NCBI RefSeq assembly: GCF_009792355.1
Contig: NZ_CP047045.1
Span: 2,196,501 to 2,260,500, forward strand
Direction of reading: 5' to 3'
Source: Terricaulis silvestris
Lineage (GTDB): Bacteria > Pseudomonadota > Alphaproteobacteria > Caulobacterales > Aquidulcibacteraceae
DNA: 64,000 nt
A program made the translations under genes and the position numbers. Positions 36,760 to 45,862 of the stretch are shown here, one piece after another. Under the pieces are notes generated by a model. That model was not told the DNA's origin and did no database searches. It saw nothing but the letters and a program-made list of their open reading frames with translations. Position 1 is the first letter of the stretch, and each line of letters starts with the position of its first letter.

Positions 36760-37887
36760 ATGAACACCATCTCGACCTACGTGTTCCGGCAGGCGCTGGG
36801 CCCGCTCCTGGCGATCCTGGGCGGGCTGGCGGCGATCGCTATCCTGACCCAAGGCCTGAACCAGCTCGACATCATCATCACCAACCGGCGCGCCGGGTTC
36901 GCCTTCGCCTGGGTGACGCTGCTGGCGCTACCGCAACTGCTCTCCCTTATCCTGCCGATGGCCGTGTTCATCGCGGTCGCCTACGCGCTGAACCGGATGC
37001 AGTCGGAAAGCGAAGTCGCGGTGCTCTACGGCGCCGGCATTTCGCGTCAGCGCATCGCTCGGCCAATCATTCAGCTCGCCGTGCTGGCGGCGCTGGCGCA
37101 TTTGGCCATCAATGTCGTGGTGCAACCGTGGGCGTTCAAGGAACGACGCGAGACGTTCTACGCGCTGCGCACGGACGTTGCGGCGAGCCTGATCGAGGAA
37201 GGCGCCTTCACGTTTCCGAGCGACCAGCTCACGCTCTATGCGCGCGAGCGCGGCGGCGGCGGCGAGTTGCGCGATCTGCTCATCAATGACGCCCGGCCCG
37301 ATTATCCGATCACCTACACCGCGCGCGCCGGCGCCATCGCCACGATCGAAGGCCGGCCGGCCATGGTGATGCGCGATGGACAAATTCAGCGGCAGACCGA
37401 AGACGGCACTGTCGATGTGCTCGATTTCGACCGCTACGTGCTGCCGCTCGATTCCGGCAATTTCGATGAGCCAGCGATTTTCTATCTGAAGGCTTCCGAC
37501 CGCACGCTCTACGAGCTGCTGATGCCGGATCTCACGGCGCACTACGATCAAGGCAACATCGTGCGCTTCCAGGCCGAAGCGCACGCGCGGCTTTCGTCGC
37601 CGTTGTTGAGCATTGCGCTGGCCATGATTGCGCTTGTCACCGTGCTGGGCGGGCAATTTAACCGTGGCGGTTACGCGCGGCGGATCGGGATTGGCGCGGT
37701 GATTGCCCTGGTGATCCGCCTCGCATCGTTGACGCTGCAAGCGACCGCGGAAGAAGATGTGCGCATGAACGTGCTTCAATACGTGCTGCCGCTGGTCGTC
37801 ATACTGGCGTGCGGATCGATGCTAGGCGGGCGCGGGGCGCGCAAAAGGCGCCATTCGCTTGGCCCATCCCTTTTGCAGGAGGCCTGA
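36760..37887 (+). CDS. lptF: LPS export permease LptF
   Basis: A 375-residue inner-membrane permease of the LptB2FG transporter that extracts LPS from the inner membrane. Three N-terminal helices (LGPLLAILGGLAAIAILTQG and the following pair), a periplasmic beta-jellyroll domain and three C-terminal helices match the YjgP/YjgQ family. lptG follows after 3 bases and lptD after that, so LPS export genes form one cluster. Confidence 0.94.
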   Translation: MNTISTYVFRQALGPLLAILGGLAAIAILTQGLNQLDIIITNRRAGFAFAWVTLLALPQLLSLILPMAVFIAVAYALNRMQSESEVAVLYGAGISRQRIARPIIQLAVLAALAHLAINVVVQPWAFKERRETFYALRTDVAASLIEEGAFTFPSDQLTLYARERGGGGELRDLLINDARPDYPITYTARAGAIATIEGRPAMVMRDGQIQRQTEDGTVDVLDFDRYVLPLDSGNFDEPAIFYLKASDRTLYELLMPDLTAHYDQGNIVRFQAEAHARLSSPLLSIALAMIALVTVLGGQFNRGGYARRIGIGAVIALVIRLASLTLQATAEEDVRMNVLQYVLPLVVILACGSMLGGRGARKRRHSLGPSLLQEA

Positions 37888-37890
37888 GCC

Positions 37891-38991
37891 ATGGGGTTCA
37901 TGTTCTCCCGTCTTGGTCGCTATGTCATCTCGCGCGTGGTGTGGGGCATCGTCATCGCCCTGATCGCGGTGCTGGCGTCGATCCTGCTGATCGATCTCGT
38001 CGAGCAGATGCGCACCGTGGGCACGCGCTCCGAGCTTTCGCTTTGGGAAGCACTCCGTCTGACGTTGCTCAAGACGCCGATGCTGATCGAGCAGACGCTG
38101 CCGTTCGTTGTGCTCGCGGGCTCGATGATGGCGATTGTCGGCCTAAACCGTTCGAGCGAACTCGTCGCCATGCGTGCGGCCGGCGTTTCGGCGTGGCGTT
38201 TCCTGGCGCCGGCGGCGCTGGCAGGCATCGTGCTCGGGCTCTTCACCATCACGGTACTCAATCCGATTGGCGCGCACCTGTTTCAATCATTCGAGACGGA
38301 GCGATCCGACGCGCTCTCCGACCGCCCCGCCGGTGAAGCCAATGCCGGCGTGTGGATTCGCCAGGGCGATCCCGACGGCCAAGTCGTCATCCATGCCGAC
38401 ACCGTCGACGCCAGCGGATCGACGCTGCAGGGCGCGACCTTCATGTTCTTCGGCGTCCGCGACAACGCGCTCAGGTTCGAGCGCCGCATTCTGGCCGAGC
38501 GCGCTGAGCTGCGGCCTGGTTTTTGGCAACTGACCAATCTTGTGGAAGCAACACCGGGGGGCCGGCCGGTGCGGCACAGCCACCTGGCGATCCCGACGAC
38601 GTTGGACGCCACCGAAATGATCGACCGCTTCGTCAGCCCAGCGTCGCTCTCATTTTGGGCGCTGCCCGGCTTCATCGGCGAGGCTCGCGCGGCCGGTTTT
38701 GCGCCGACGCGCTATGAGCTGAAGTGGCAGAGCCTGCTGGCCTACCCGTTGCTGCTGGCGACAATGGCCGGGCTTGGGGCCGCTTTCTCGCTGCAGTTGC
38801 AGCGCTTGGGCAATTTGGCCCGCTGGGGCGCGGCAGGGGTCGGAATTGGGCTCTTCTTGTTCTTCTACAGCCAGCTGGCCGGGGCTTTTGCCATGACCCA
38901 GACCGTTCCGGCCGTGGTGGCGGCATGGAGTGCGCCCTTTGCCGGGATGTTCATCGCCCTGGCCATGGTGGCCTTCCTCGAAGACGGCTGA
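37891..38991 (+). CDS. lptG: LPS export permease LptG
   Basis: 366 residues, the partner of LptF, with the same six-helix and periplasmic jellyroll plan. The first helix is YVISRVVWGIVIALIAVLAS and the conserved cytoplasmic coupling segment reads SSELVAMRAAGVSAWRFLAP. C-terminal helices include LLATMAGLGAAFSL. It is 3 bases after lptF. Confidence 0.94.
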   Translation: MGFMFSRLGRYVISRVVWGIVIALIAVLASILLIDLVEQMRTVGTRSELSLWEALRLTLLKTPMLIEQTLPFVVLAGSMMAIVGLNRSSELVAMRAAGVSAWRFLAPAALAGIVLGLFTITVLNPIGAHLFQSFETERSDALSDRPAGEANAGVWIRQGDPDGQVVIHADTVDASGSTLQGATFMFFGVRDNALRFERRILAERAELRPGFWQLTNLVEATPGGRPVRHSHLAIPTTLDATEMIDRFVSPASLSFWALPGFIGEARAAGFAPTRYELKWQSLLAYPLLLATMAGLGAAFSLQLQRLGNLARWGAAGVGIGLFLFFYSQLAGAFAMTQTVPAVVAAWSAPFAGMFIALAMVAFLEDG

Positions 38992-39087
38992 GACGACACA
39001 GGGGCCGGAAACGATTCCCCGTGCGGCTTCCGGCGCTGGACGCCTTATGGCGCAGGCGGTTAGGTAGGCCGGGGAGTCGCCAGAGGG

Positions 39088-41340
39088 ATGCGCATGCGCC
39101 GTTCGGGGGAGATGGCCGATCGTTCGGCCGAACGCGCGCCGTTCGGCTGGGCCGCGCTCGCCGCGGCCGTGGCGGTCACGGTTGCCCCCGCTGCCGTCGC
39201 GCAGGAACAGGTTCCCGCGCCATCACCTACCGCTGAGCAGACCGATCGGGTCCTCCTCGAAGCCGATCAACTGATCGACGATCAGCAGGCGCGCACCATC
39301 ATCGCCGAGGGCGACGTCCAGATCCGCTACCAGGGCCGCACCATGCGCGCCGACCGGCTGGTGTACGATCTCAACACCGGTTCGATCCACGCCATCGGCA
39401 ATGTTCAAATCGTGCTCGAGGACGGCTCGACGACTTACGCCGAAGAGGTCGAAGCCGACGAGGCGATGAATGTCGGCGCCGCACGTGAGTTGCGTGCGCG
39501 GCTTGGCCAGACAGGCACACTCGCGGCGCGCGCCGCGCTCAGGCACGGCGAAGGTGAGAGCGAACTTCGCAACATTATCTACACCAGCTGCCCGATCTGC
39601 GAGAACGGCGACCGTCCGCCGACATGGAGCTTGCGTGCGCGGCGCGCGATCCAGGATCGCGAGAGCCGCACCATTTCGTATCAGGGCGCGGTGCTGGAAG
39701 TGGCCGGCGTGCCGGTGCTTTACATTCCGTATCTCGCACACCCGGATCCGTCCGTTGGCCGCGCGTCGGGTTTCCTGACGCCTGACATCGGCCGTAACCG
39801 CCGTCTCGGCACGTTCTACGATCAGCCGTATTTTTGGGCGATTTCACCGTCGCAGGATTTGACAGCGTCGTTGCGCATCCACGGCAACGTCAATCCGATG
39901 GCGGGCCTCGAGTATCGCAAGCGCTTCTGGTCGGGCGAACTCGAAGTCGACACCACGTTCACGCAAGAACAGTTGTTCGACACCGAGGGCAACCGCTTCG
40001 GCGACGAGATTTTCCGCTACAGCGCCTTCGCCGAAGGCCGCTTCGAGATCAATCGCCATTGGGATTGGGGTTTCGGCGTCGAGCGCACCTACGACGACGA
40101 ATATCTGCGCCGCTACGATATCGAAGGCGCTGGCGAGCGCCGTGGTCCGTACATCGGCCAAGACACGCGCCTCATCTCGCAGCTCTATGGCATCGGCCAG
40201 ACGCGCCACTCCTACACATCGGTGTCATTCGTCGGCTTCCAGGGTCTGCGCGAAGAAGACACGTCTGACTTGCTGCCGGTGATCCTGCCGTTTGCGGAAA
40301 CTGACCACGTATGGACGCCGCCCGGCATCGGCGGACAAATTCGCTTCCAATCCAACACAGCCGTGCTGCTGCGCGACGACAATCCCGCGACCGTCGATTT
40401 CGAAGGCAGCGACGGCCGCTTCTCGTTCAGCACCTCGTGGCGCAAGGATATGATCTTCGGGCCGGGCATGGTGTTCAGCCCGTTCGCCCAAGGCCGCGGC
40501 GATATCTATCACGTCGAAACCAGCGACGATGAGTTCGAGACGATTTCGCGCGGCTTAGGTCTCGGCGGCGCTGAGCTCAGCTGGCCGTTCATGCGCCCAG
40601 GTGAGCGCTTCGACCTGATCGTCGAGCCGGTGGTGATGGCGGCGGTCGCGACCGACAACGCCGAAGACCCGCGCATCGTCAACGAAGACAGCCTCGCGTT
40701 CGAGTTGGACGACTCCAACCTCTTCCGTCCCAACGCGGCGCCCAACTACGACCTCTGGGAACCCGGCGCACGTGTGAGCGCTGGCCTGCGGGCGACAGCG
40801 CGAGCGCGCACGGGCGAGAGCGCATCGCTCATGTTCGGCCGGCGCTGGCGCGAGGAACAGGCGGACGGTTTCACCGAAGAAAACAATCTGGGTGGCGAGA
40901 CCTCCGATTGGGTGGCCGCCGCACAGGCCGATCTCGGCAGCGGCTTCGGCGCTGAGGCGCGGTTCCGGTTGGACAATGAAACGCTGGAAGTCCAGCGCAT
41001 CGACTTGGGGGTGCGCGCGTCAGCGGGGCGCTTCACCGTCAACACCCGATATTTCGCCGTGGACGAGTCTTTGACCCCGCCAGGCGACCCCAATGAGGAA
41101 TTGTCGGCCAATGTGGGCGTTGAACTGGCACGCGGCTGGCGGGCGCAGTTCGGTCTGACCCGTGACCTAGATTCAGACATAAATCTGCGCCAGGACATCC
41201 GCGCGATTTACGAGGATGACTGTACTTTCCTCGAGATCGCCTACACCCGCTCGGAAACGCAGCGGGGCACGATCGGTCCGGATGAGGGGCTACAAATCCG
41301 GATCGGGCTGCGCTCGCTAGGGGTGTTCGGCGGGAGCTGA
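39088..41340 (+). CDS. lptD: LPS assembly outer-membrane protein LptD
   Basis: A 750-residue outer-membrane beta-barrel that inserts LPS into the outer leaflet. After a signal region ending AVA/QEQ comes the OstA/LptA-like domain (LLEADQLIDDQQARTIIAEG ... YAEEVEADEA). The barrel domain follows, with a C-terminal strand near DDCTFLEIAYTRSE. Two cysteines in the N-terminal half (TSCPICENG) and one near the end (DDC) could supply the structural disulfides. It follows lptG by 96 bases. Confidence 0.94.
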   Translation: MRMRRSGEMADRSAERAPFGWAALAAAVAVTVAPAAVAQEQVPAPSPTAEQTDRVLLEADQLIDDQQARTIIAEGDVQIRYQGRTMRADRLVYDLNTGSIHAIGNVQIVLEDGSTTYAEEVEADEAMNVGAARELRARLGQTGTLAARAALRHGEGESELRNIIYTSCPICENGDRPPTWSLRARRAIQDRESRTISYQGAVLEVAGVPVLYIPYLAHPDPSVGRASGFLTPDIGRNRRLGTFYDQPYFWAISPSQDLTASLRIHGNVNPMAGLEYRKRFWSGELEVDTTFTQEQLFDTEGNRFGDEIFRYSAFAEGRFEINRHWDWGFGVERTYDDEYLRRYDIEGAGERRGPYIGQDTRLISQLYGIGQTRHSYTSVSFVGFQGLREEDTSDLLPVILPFAETDHVWTPPGIGGQIRFQSNTAVLLRDDNPATVDFEGSDGRFSFSTSWRKDMIFGPGMVFSPFAQGRGDIYHVETSDDEFETISRGLGLGGAELSWPFMRPGERFDLIVEPVVMAAVATDNAEDPRIVNEDSLAFELDDSNLFRPNAAPNYDLWEPGARVSAGLRATARARTGESASLMFGRRWREEQADGFTEENNLGGETSDWVAAAQADLGSGFGAEARFRLDNETLEVQRIDLGVRASAGRFTVNTRYFAVDESLTPPGDPNEELSANVGVELARGWRAQFGLTRDLDSDINLRQDIRAIYEDDCTFLEIAYTRSETQRGTIGPDEGLQIRIGLRSLGVFGGS

Positions 41341-41353
41341 GGCGGAGCAAGTG

Positions 41354-42586
41354 ATGAATTGGAAGCAAGTTTTCGCAGCGGCGGCCGTGGCCTCCGCGCT
41401 GGCCGGCGGCGCCTCGCCGGCTTCGGCGCAGATGGCCGAAGGGGTCGCGGCGGTCGTGAACGACCACGTCATCTCGACGTTCGACGTGCGCCAACGCGCC
41501 AATCTGTTGATCACGTCGGCGGGCCTGCAGTCGACACCGGAAATGCAGCAACGTGCGCGCGCCCAAGCGCTGCGCGATCTGATCGATGAGCGGCTGCAGA
41601 TCCTGGAAACGGCGACGTACGAGATCGCTGTTACGCCGCAAGAGATCGACTCGCGCCTGAACGACATCGCGCGCTCGAACAACACCGATCTCGCAGGCTT
41701 CACCCAGCAACTGGCGCAAGCCGGCATTTCCCCAACGACGCTGCGCACGCAGATCGAAGCTGACATCGCCTGGAACCGATTGATCGCGGGCCTCTATGGT
41801 ACGCGCGTTCGTGTTTCCGACGTCGAAGTCCGTGAGACGCAGGAACGCATCGCCGCCAACGCTACGCGGCCGCAGTATCAGATTTCGGAGATCTTCCTGC
41901 CGGCCGAGTCCGATGCAGAGTTCAACGAAATGGAGCAAGGCGCGCTCCGGCTGTTGCAGGAAATGCAGCGCGGTGCGCCGTTCCCCGCGGTCGCGCGCCA
42001 GTTTTCGCGCGCGCCCTCCGCTGTCGCGGGCGGCGACGTCGGCTGGATTGCCTCGACCGATCTCGCGCCCGAACTGCAACCGATCGCGGATCGCCTGGAG
42101 ACGGGTCAAGTCTCGCTGCCAGTGCGGACACCGACAGGTGTTTACATCATCGCAATGCGCGATCGCCGCGCGGGCGCCGATCCGGGCGCGAGCTCGACCA
42201 TCTCACTGCGCCAGGTTAGTGCGCCAACGGCGAGGCAGAGCGCTGTCGAGCGCCTCCAGCGGCGCGGCGGCTGCAGCGATCTGGACTCACAAGTCGCAGG
42301 CATCGAAGGCGGCGTTGTGGTCGACTTGGGCGAAGCACGCGAAACCGACCTGTCTCCCGCCATTCGCGCACGCGTAAACGGCGTGGCAGCCGGTTCGGCG
42401 TCACCGGTCGTGGTCGACGGCGAAACCGCGAACACGATCTTTGTGTGCGGGCGTCAGACTGGCGGCGGCGCCGTGCCGGCGCGCGAGGAAATCGAGAGCC
42501 GGTTGCGCGAGCAGGAGCTGGCGCTCCTGTCAGAACGCTATCTGCGCAACCTGCGGCGCGAAGCCACGATCATCACGCGCCAATGA
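41354..42586 (+). CDS. surA: SurA-like periplasmic peptidyl-prolyl isomerase/chaperone
   Basis: 410 residues. A signal peptide (MNWKQVFAAAAVASALAGGA, cut at ASA/QMA) is followed by the SurA N-terminal chaperone domain (VVNDHVISTFDVRQRANLLI). One parvulin domain follows (ISEIFLPAESDAEFNEMEQG ... AGGDVGWIASTDL). SurA delivers barrel proteins such as LptD, its direct neighbour, to the BAM complex. ATG 41354 is taken rather than the adjacent GTG at 41351. Confidence 0.92.
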   Translation: MNWKQVFAAAAVASALAGGASPASAQMAEGVAAVVNDHVISTFDVRQRANLLITSAGLQSTPEMQQRARAQALRDLIDERLQILETATYEIAVTPQEIDSRLNDIARSNNTDLAGFTQQLAQAGISPTTLRTQIEADIAWNRLIAGLYGTRVRVSDVEVRETQERIAANATRPQYQISEIFLPAESDAEFNEMEQGALRLLQEMQRGAPFPAVARQFSRAPSAVAGGDVGWIASTDLAPELQPIADRLETGQVSLPVRTPTGVYIIAMRDRRAGADPGASSTISLRQVSAPTARQSAVERLQRRGGCSDLDSQVAGIEGGVVVDLGEARETDLSPAIRARVNGVAAGSASPVVVDGETANTIFVCGRQTGGGAVPAREEIESRLREQELALLSERYLRNLRREATIITRQ

Positions 42587-42590
42587 CGTC

Positions 42591-43601
42591 ATGAAGCCGC
42601 TCGCCGTTTCGATGGGCGATCCCGCCGGGATCGGCCTCGAACTGGCGGCGCGCGTCTGGGCCGAACGGGACGGAGACACGCCGCCGTTCTTCTTTGTTGG
42701 CGACGCGGATGCACTCGAACGCGCGAGCACGCGGCTAGGCTTGGCAACGCCCGCGCTCAATGTTGTCGACAGCGCTGACAAGATTGCGGTCGATGGCGAA
42801 CAGCTTTCGATCCTCTCCGTTCCGCTCGCGATGGAAGAGACGCCAGGCGCACCGGATCCGGTCAACGCCGACGCCACGATCGCGGCGATCGAGAAGGGCG
42901 TGGCGGCGGTGCGCGCTGGGGCGGCGTCGGCGCTGGTGACGCTTCCGATTGCGAAGGCAGTGCTGCACACCGCCGATTTCGGCTTTCCAGGGCACACGGA
43001 ATTTCTCGATCACCTGACGCAAGACATGCCGTGGCAACAGGCGCGCGGCCCGGTGATGATGTTGGCGGGGCCATCGCTCAAAGTGGCGCTGGCCACTATT
43101 CACACCCCGCTGGCGCTGGTCTCCAAGCAATTGACCAGGGAGCGCATCGCGCATGTGGGCCGCATCGTGGGCGAAGCGCTGCGGCGCGATTTCGGCATCG
43201 AAGCGCCGCGCATTGCACTCTGCGGACTCAATCCGCATGCGGGTGAGGAAGGCAACATCGGCCGCGAAGAGATTGAGGTAATCGACCCGGCGGCGCGATC
43301 TCTGCGCGGCGAAGGCTGGCAAGTCGCCGACGCGCGCTCGGCGGATGCGCTGTTCCACGACGAAGCGCGCAAGACTTATGACGCCGTGATTGCGCTCTAT
43401 CACGACCAGGGCCTCATCCCGATCAAGACGCTGCATTTCTGGGATGCGGTGAACGTCACGCTGGGCTTGCCGATCGTGCGCACGTCGCCGGATCACGGGA
43501 CGGGGTTCGATATCGCCGGCAAAGGCGTGGCGCGCGCCGACAGTTTCCGCGCGGCGCTGAAGCTGGCGTGGGAGATGGCGCAGCGCCGCGCCCGCGCATG
43601 A
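42591..43601 (+). CDS. pdxA: 4-hydroxythreonine-4-phosphate dehydrogenase
   Basis: A 336-residue enzyme of vitamin B6 synthesis. Signatures are the N-terminal SMGDPAGIGLELAARVW, the metal-ligand segment GHTEFLDHL, GLNPHAGEEGNIGREE and YHDQGLIPIKTLHFWDAVNV. ATG 42591 lies 4 bases after the surA stop. The final codons overlap the rsmA start (ATGA). surA-pdxA-rsmA is a classical conserved order. Confidence 0.97.
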   Translation: MKPLAVSMGDPAGIGLELAARVWAERDGDTPPFFFVGDADALERASTRLGLATPALNVVDSADKIAVDGEQLSILSVPLAMEETPGAPDPVNADATIAAIEKGVAAVRAGAASALVTLPIAKAVLHTADFGFPGHTEFLDHLTQDMPWQQARGPVMMLAGPSLKVALATIHTPLALVSKQLTRERIAHVGRIVGEALRRDFGIEAPRIALCGLNPHAGEEGNIGREEIEVIDPAARSLRGEGWQVADARSADALFHDEARKTYDAVIALYHDQGLIPIKTLHFWDAVNVTLGLPIVRTSPDHGTGFDIAGKGVARADSFRAALKLAWEMAQRRARA

Positions 43602-44470
43602 ACGCCGACGAGTTGCCGACGCTACGCGAAGAACTCGAAGCGCACGGGCTGTGGGCGAACAAGGGGCTCGGCCAGCATTTCCTGCTCGATCTCAACATCA
43701 CGCGCCGCATCGCGCGCGCGGCCGGCGATATCGCGGGCAAGCCGGTGATCGAAGTGGGCCCCGGGCCGGGCGGGCTGACCCGCGCGTTGTTGGAAGCCGG
43801 CGCCGACGTCACCGCGATTGAGAAGGATGCGCGCTTTCTTCCCCTGCTCGAGCCGCTGATCGAATGGAGCGAAGGCCGGTTGCGCATCATTCATGGCGAT
43901 GCGCTGGAGGCGGATGAGGCGACCTTGCTTTATGGACCGCCGGCGCCTCGCCGGCCGGCTTCGGCGCATGCCGGCGAGGCGCCGGCGGTCCATATTGTGT
44001 CCAACCTGCCCTACAATGTTGGGACGCCGCTGCTGGTGAAATGGCTGAAGGCGGGTGCGTGGCGCGGGGACATGACACTGATGTTCCAGAAGGAGGTTGC
44101 GCAGCGCATTGTGGCGAAGCCTGGGAGCGATGCCTACGGGCGCCTTGCTGTGTTGGCGCAGGCGCGATGCGAGGCGCGGTTGGAGTTCACCGTCCCCGCC
44201 CGCGCGTTCACGCCGCCGCCAAAGATTGCGTCGGCCATCGTGCGCCTGACCGATCGCGCCGATCCCTACCCGCATCTCGACGTACTGGAGCGCGTCACGG
44301 CGGCGGCGTTCGGGCAACGGCGGAAAATGCTGCGGTCGGCGCTGAGATCGCTGACGCCGGAAACGGAAGCGCTACTCCGCGGTGCCGACTTGCCGCCGAC
44401 GGCGCGCGCCGAAGAGATCGACCAAGCGGGGTTTCGCCGCCTGGCCGATGCGTGGCGCGCTAGGGCGTAG
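43598..44470 (+). CDS. rsmA: 16S rRNA dimethyladenosine transferase RsmA (KsgA), with inserted palindrome-encoded peptide
   Basis: A 290-residue SAM-dependent enzyme that dimethylates two adenines near the 3' end of 16S rRNA. It has GLGQHFLLDLNITRRIARAA, the SAM site VIEVGPGPGGLTRALLEAGA and the catalytic NLPYN motif. Just before NLPYN about 20 residues (GPPAPRRPASAHAGEAPAVH) are unlike the family. They are encoded by a palindromic repeat element at 43931-43994 that keeps the frame. The activity is probably retained, because the motif residues and the C-terminal domain are intact. The 3' end overlaps the convergent YceI gene by 11 bases. Confidence 0.95.
   Translation: MNADELPTLREELEAHGLWANKGLGQHFLLDLNITRRIARAAGDIAGKPVIEVGPGPGGLTRALLEAGADVTAIEKDARFLPLLEPLIEWSEGRLRIIHGDALEADEATLLYGPPAPRRPASAHAGEAPAVHIVSNLPYNVGTPLLVKWLKAGAWRGDMTLMFQKEVAQRIVAKPGSDAYGRLAVLAQARCEARLEFTVPARAFTPPPKIASAIVRLTDRADPYPHLDVLERVTAAAFGQRRKMLRSALRSLTPETEALLRGADLPPTARAEEIDQAGFRRLADAWRARA
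43931..43994. repeat. Palindromic repeat element (TATGGACC family) inside rsmA
   Basis: 64 bases with two perfectly complementary 25-base arms (43931-43955 and 43970-43994) and a 14-base loop. The outer sequence TATGGACCGCCGG is the same as in the element after rnd at 19356-19460. It is translated in frame into a GPPAPRR...AGEAPAVH peptide. This recalls the in-gene palindromic elements known from Rickettsia, but the sequence is different. Confidence 0.9.
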
Positions 44471-45140
44471 CCGGCGTGGGCGCCGCCAAGGCCGGACCGT
44501 TGAACTCGGTCTCGATGATCAACTCGACCTGATCGCCAACGCCAAGATTGCTGCCTTCAGGCGGCAGGCCGTAGCTCATGCCGAACTCCGAGCGATTGAA
44601 CACGCCATGCGCCGAGAAACCGACACGCGCGTTCGGATCGAGCGCCGGCATGCCTTCGTAACCGCCGTTGAATCGCGCTTCGAGCGTGACCGGCTTGGTG
44701 ACGCCAAGCAGAGTTAGATCGCCGGTGATGCGCGCGGTGTTCGGGCCTGTGGGTTCGACGCGCGTCGAGCGGAAGGTGATCTCCGGGTGCGCGGGCGCCT
44801 GGAGGAACTCGTTGCGCATGATGTCGATGAAACCGGTCGGCGCATTGTCGGACGCGATGGAACGCGGATCAATCGTGACGTTGATCGACGAATTCGCAGG
44901 CGCCGCCGGATCGAGATTGAGCGACGCGTCCCAATTCACGAAGCGCGCGGTGAAATTGGAATAGCCGATGTGATTGACGCGGATGACCAAGCTCGCGTGC
45001 GGCTTGTCCAGCGTGTAAGCGCCGGCCGGCGCCGTATGTGCGACAGCAGTTTCGGCGGGCGCCGGCTCGGGCGCGGGTTGGGTCGGCGCGCCGCAGGCGA
45101 TGAGGGCGAGCGCTAGCAGGGACGGGGCGAAGCGATACAT
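44460..45140 (-). CDS. YceI-family lipoprotein
   Basis: 226 residues. The lipobox LALIAC places it as a lipoprotein, followed by a Pro/Ala linker. The YceI lipocalin-like domain is clear: YTLDKPHASLVIRVNHIGYS, NVTIDPRSIASDN, GDLTLLGVTKPVTLEARFNG and the C-terminal LGVGDQVELIIETEF. The family binds isoprenoid-type lipids. The start at 45140 has GAGGAGA upstream. Confidence 0.92.
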   Translation of the reverse strand: MYRFAPSLLALALIACGAPTQPAPEPAPAETAVAHTAPAGAYTLDKPHASLVIRVNHIGYSNFTARFVNWDASLNLDPAAPANSSINVTIDPRSIASDNAPTGFIDIMRNEFLQAPAHPEITFRSTRVEPTGPNTARITGDLTLLGVTKPVTLEARFNGGYEGMPALDPNARVGFSAHGVFNRSEFGMSYGLPPEGSNLGVGDQVELIIETEFNGPALAAPTPATP

Positions 45141-45223
45141 GGGTGTCTCCTCAAACTCGTCCCAAGGACGTGGGAGACCCGCTCGTCCCGACAACCACCT
45201 GACACGTTATTGACGAGGAAAAC

Positions 45224-45862
45224 TCAAATACCCTGCTTCAGCCGCTCTACATGCAGCCGCAGCCACATCTGGCGGAGACGCTTTAGCCGTTCGGCGGCAA
45301 GGATTTGTTTGATCTGGCCAAGCGTCTGTTCGAGCAGCGTGTTGACGAGCACGTAATCGTACTCTTCCCAGTGGCTGATCTCGTCGAGCGAGCGCGCCAT
45401 GCGCCGGGCTATGACCTCTTCGCTGTCTTCAGCGCGAGCATGGAGCCGGCGCTCGAGTTCGGACATCGACGGCGGCAGGATGAAAATGCCGACGACGTCC
45501 TGCGGTTCGGCGGCGCGGAGCGCGCGGGCGCCCTGCCAATCGACATCGAACAGGACGTCTTTGCCCTGGATCAACATAGCTTCGACGGGCGCGCGCGGCG
45601 TGCCGTAATGATTGCCGAAGACGAGCGCATGTTCGAGAAACTCGCCGCGATCGGCCATTTCTTCGAACGCCTCGCGCTGCATAAACTTGTACTCGCGGCC
45701 GTCGACCTCGCTCGGGCGAGGCGGACGCGTTGTCGCCGAGACCGAGAGCGACATGTTGGAATCTTCCTCCAACAGCTTCCGGGCCAGCGTGGACTTGCCG
45801 GCGCCGGAGGGGCTCGACAGCACGAACATGAGGCCGCGCCGCGCGACATGCTCATTCAACAT
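45224..45862 (-). CDS. gmk: Guanylate kinase
   Basis: A 212-residue enzyme that phosphorylates GMP to GDP. The P-loop is SSPSGAGKSTLARKLL. The GMP-binding segment is SVSATTRPPRPSEVDGREYK and the lid region contains RLHARAEDSEEVIARRMA. The start overlaps the yicC stop by 11 bases. An internal ATG at 45829 is possible, but the first start fits homologues better. Confidence 0.96.
   Translation of the reverse strand: MLNEHVARRGLMFVLSSPSGAGKSTLARKLLEEDSNMSLSVSATTRPPRPSEVDGREYKFMQREAFEEMADRGEFLEHALVFGNHYGTPRAPVEAMLIQGKDVLFDVDWQGARALRAAEPQDVVGIFILPPSMSELERRLHARAEDSEEVIARRMARSLDEISHWEEYDYVLVNTLLEQTLGQIKQILAAERLKRLRQMWLRLHVERLKQGI

Noticed and set aside
36684-36762. 26-codon open frame ending in an ATGA overlap with lptF
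   Set aside because: No clear ribosome-binding site and an Arg-rich tail; it may be a leader peptide but evidence is too thin to list as a gene.
41396-41432. Similarity of the surA signal-peptide DNA (GGCGCCTCGCCGG ... GGCTTCGGCGCA) to the rsmA palindromic element
   Set aside because: The segment encodes an ordinary signal-peptide end (Ala-Ser-Pro-Ala-Ser-Ala) and has no complementary second arm, so chance similarity is more likely.
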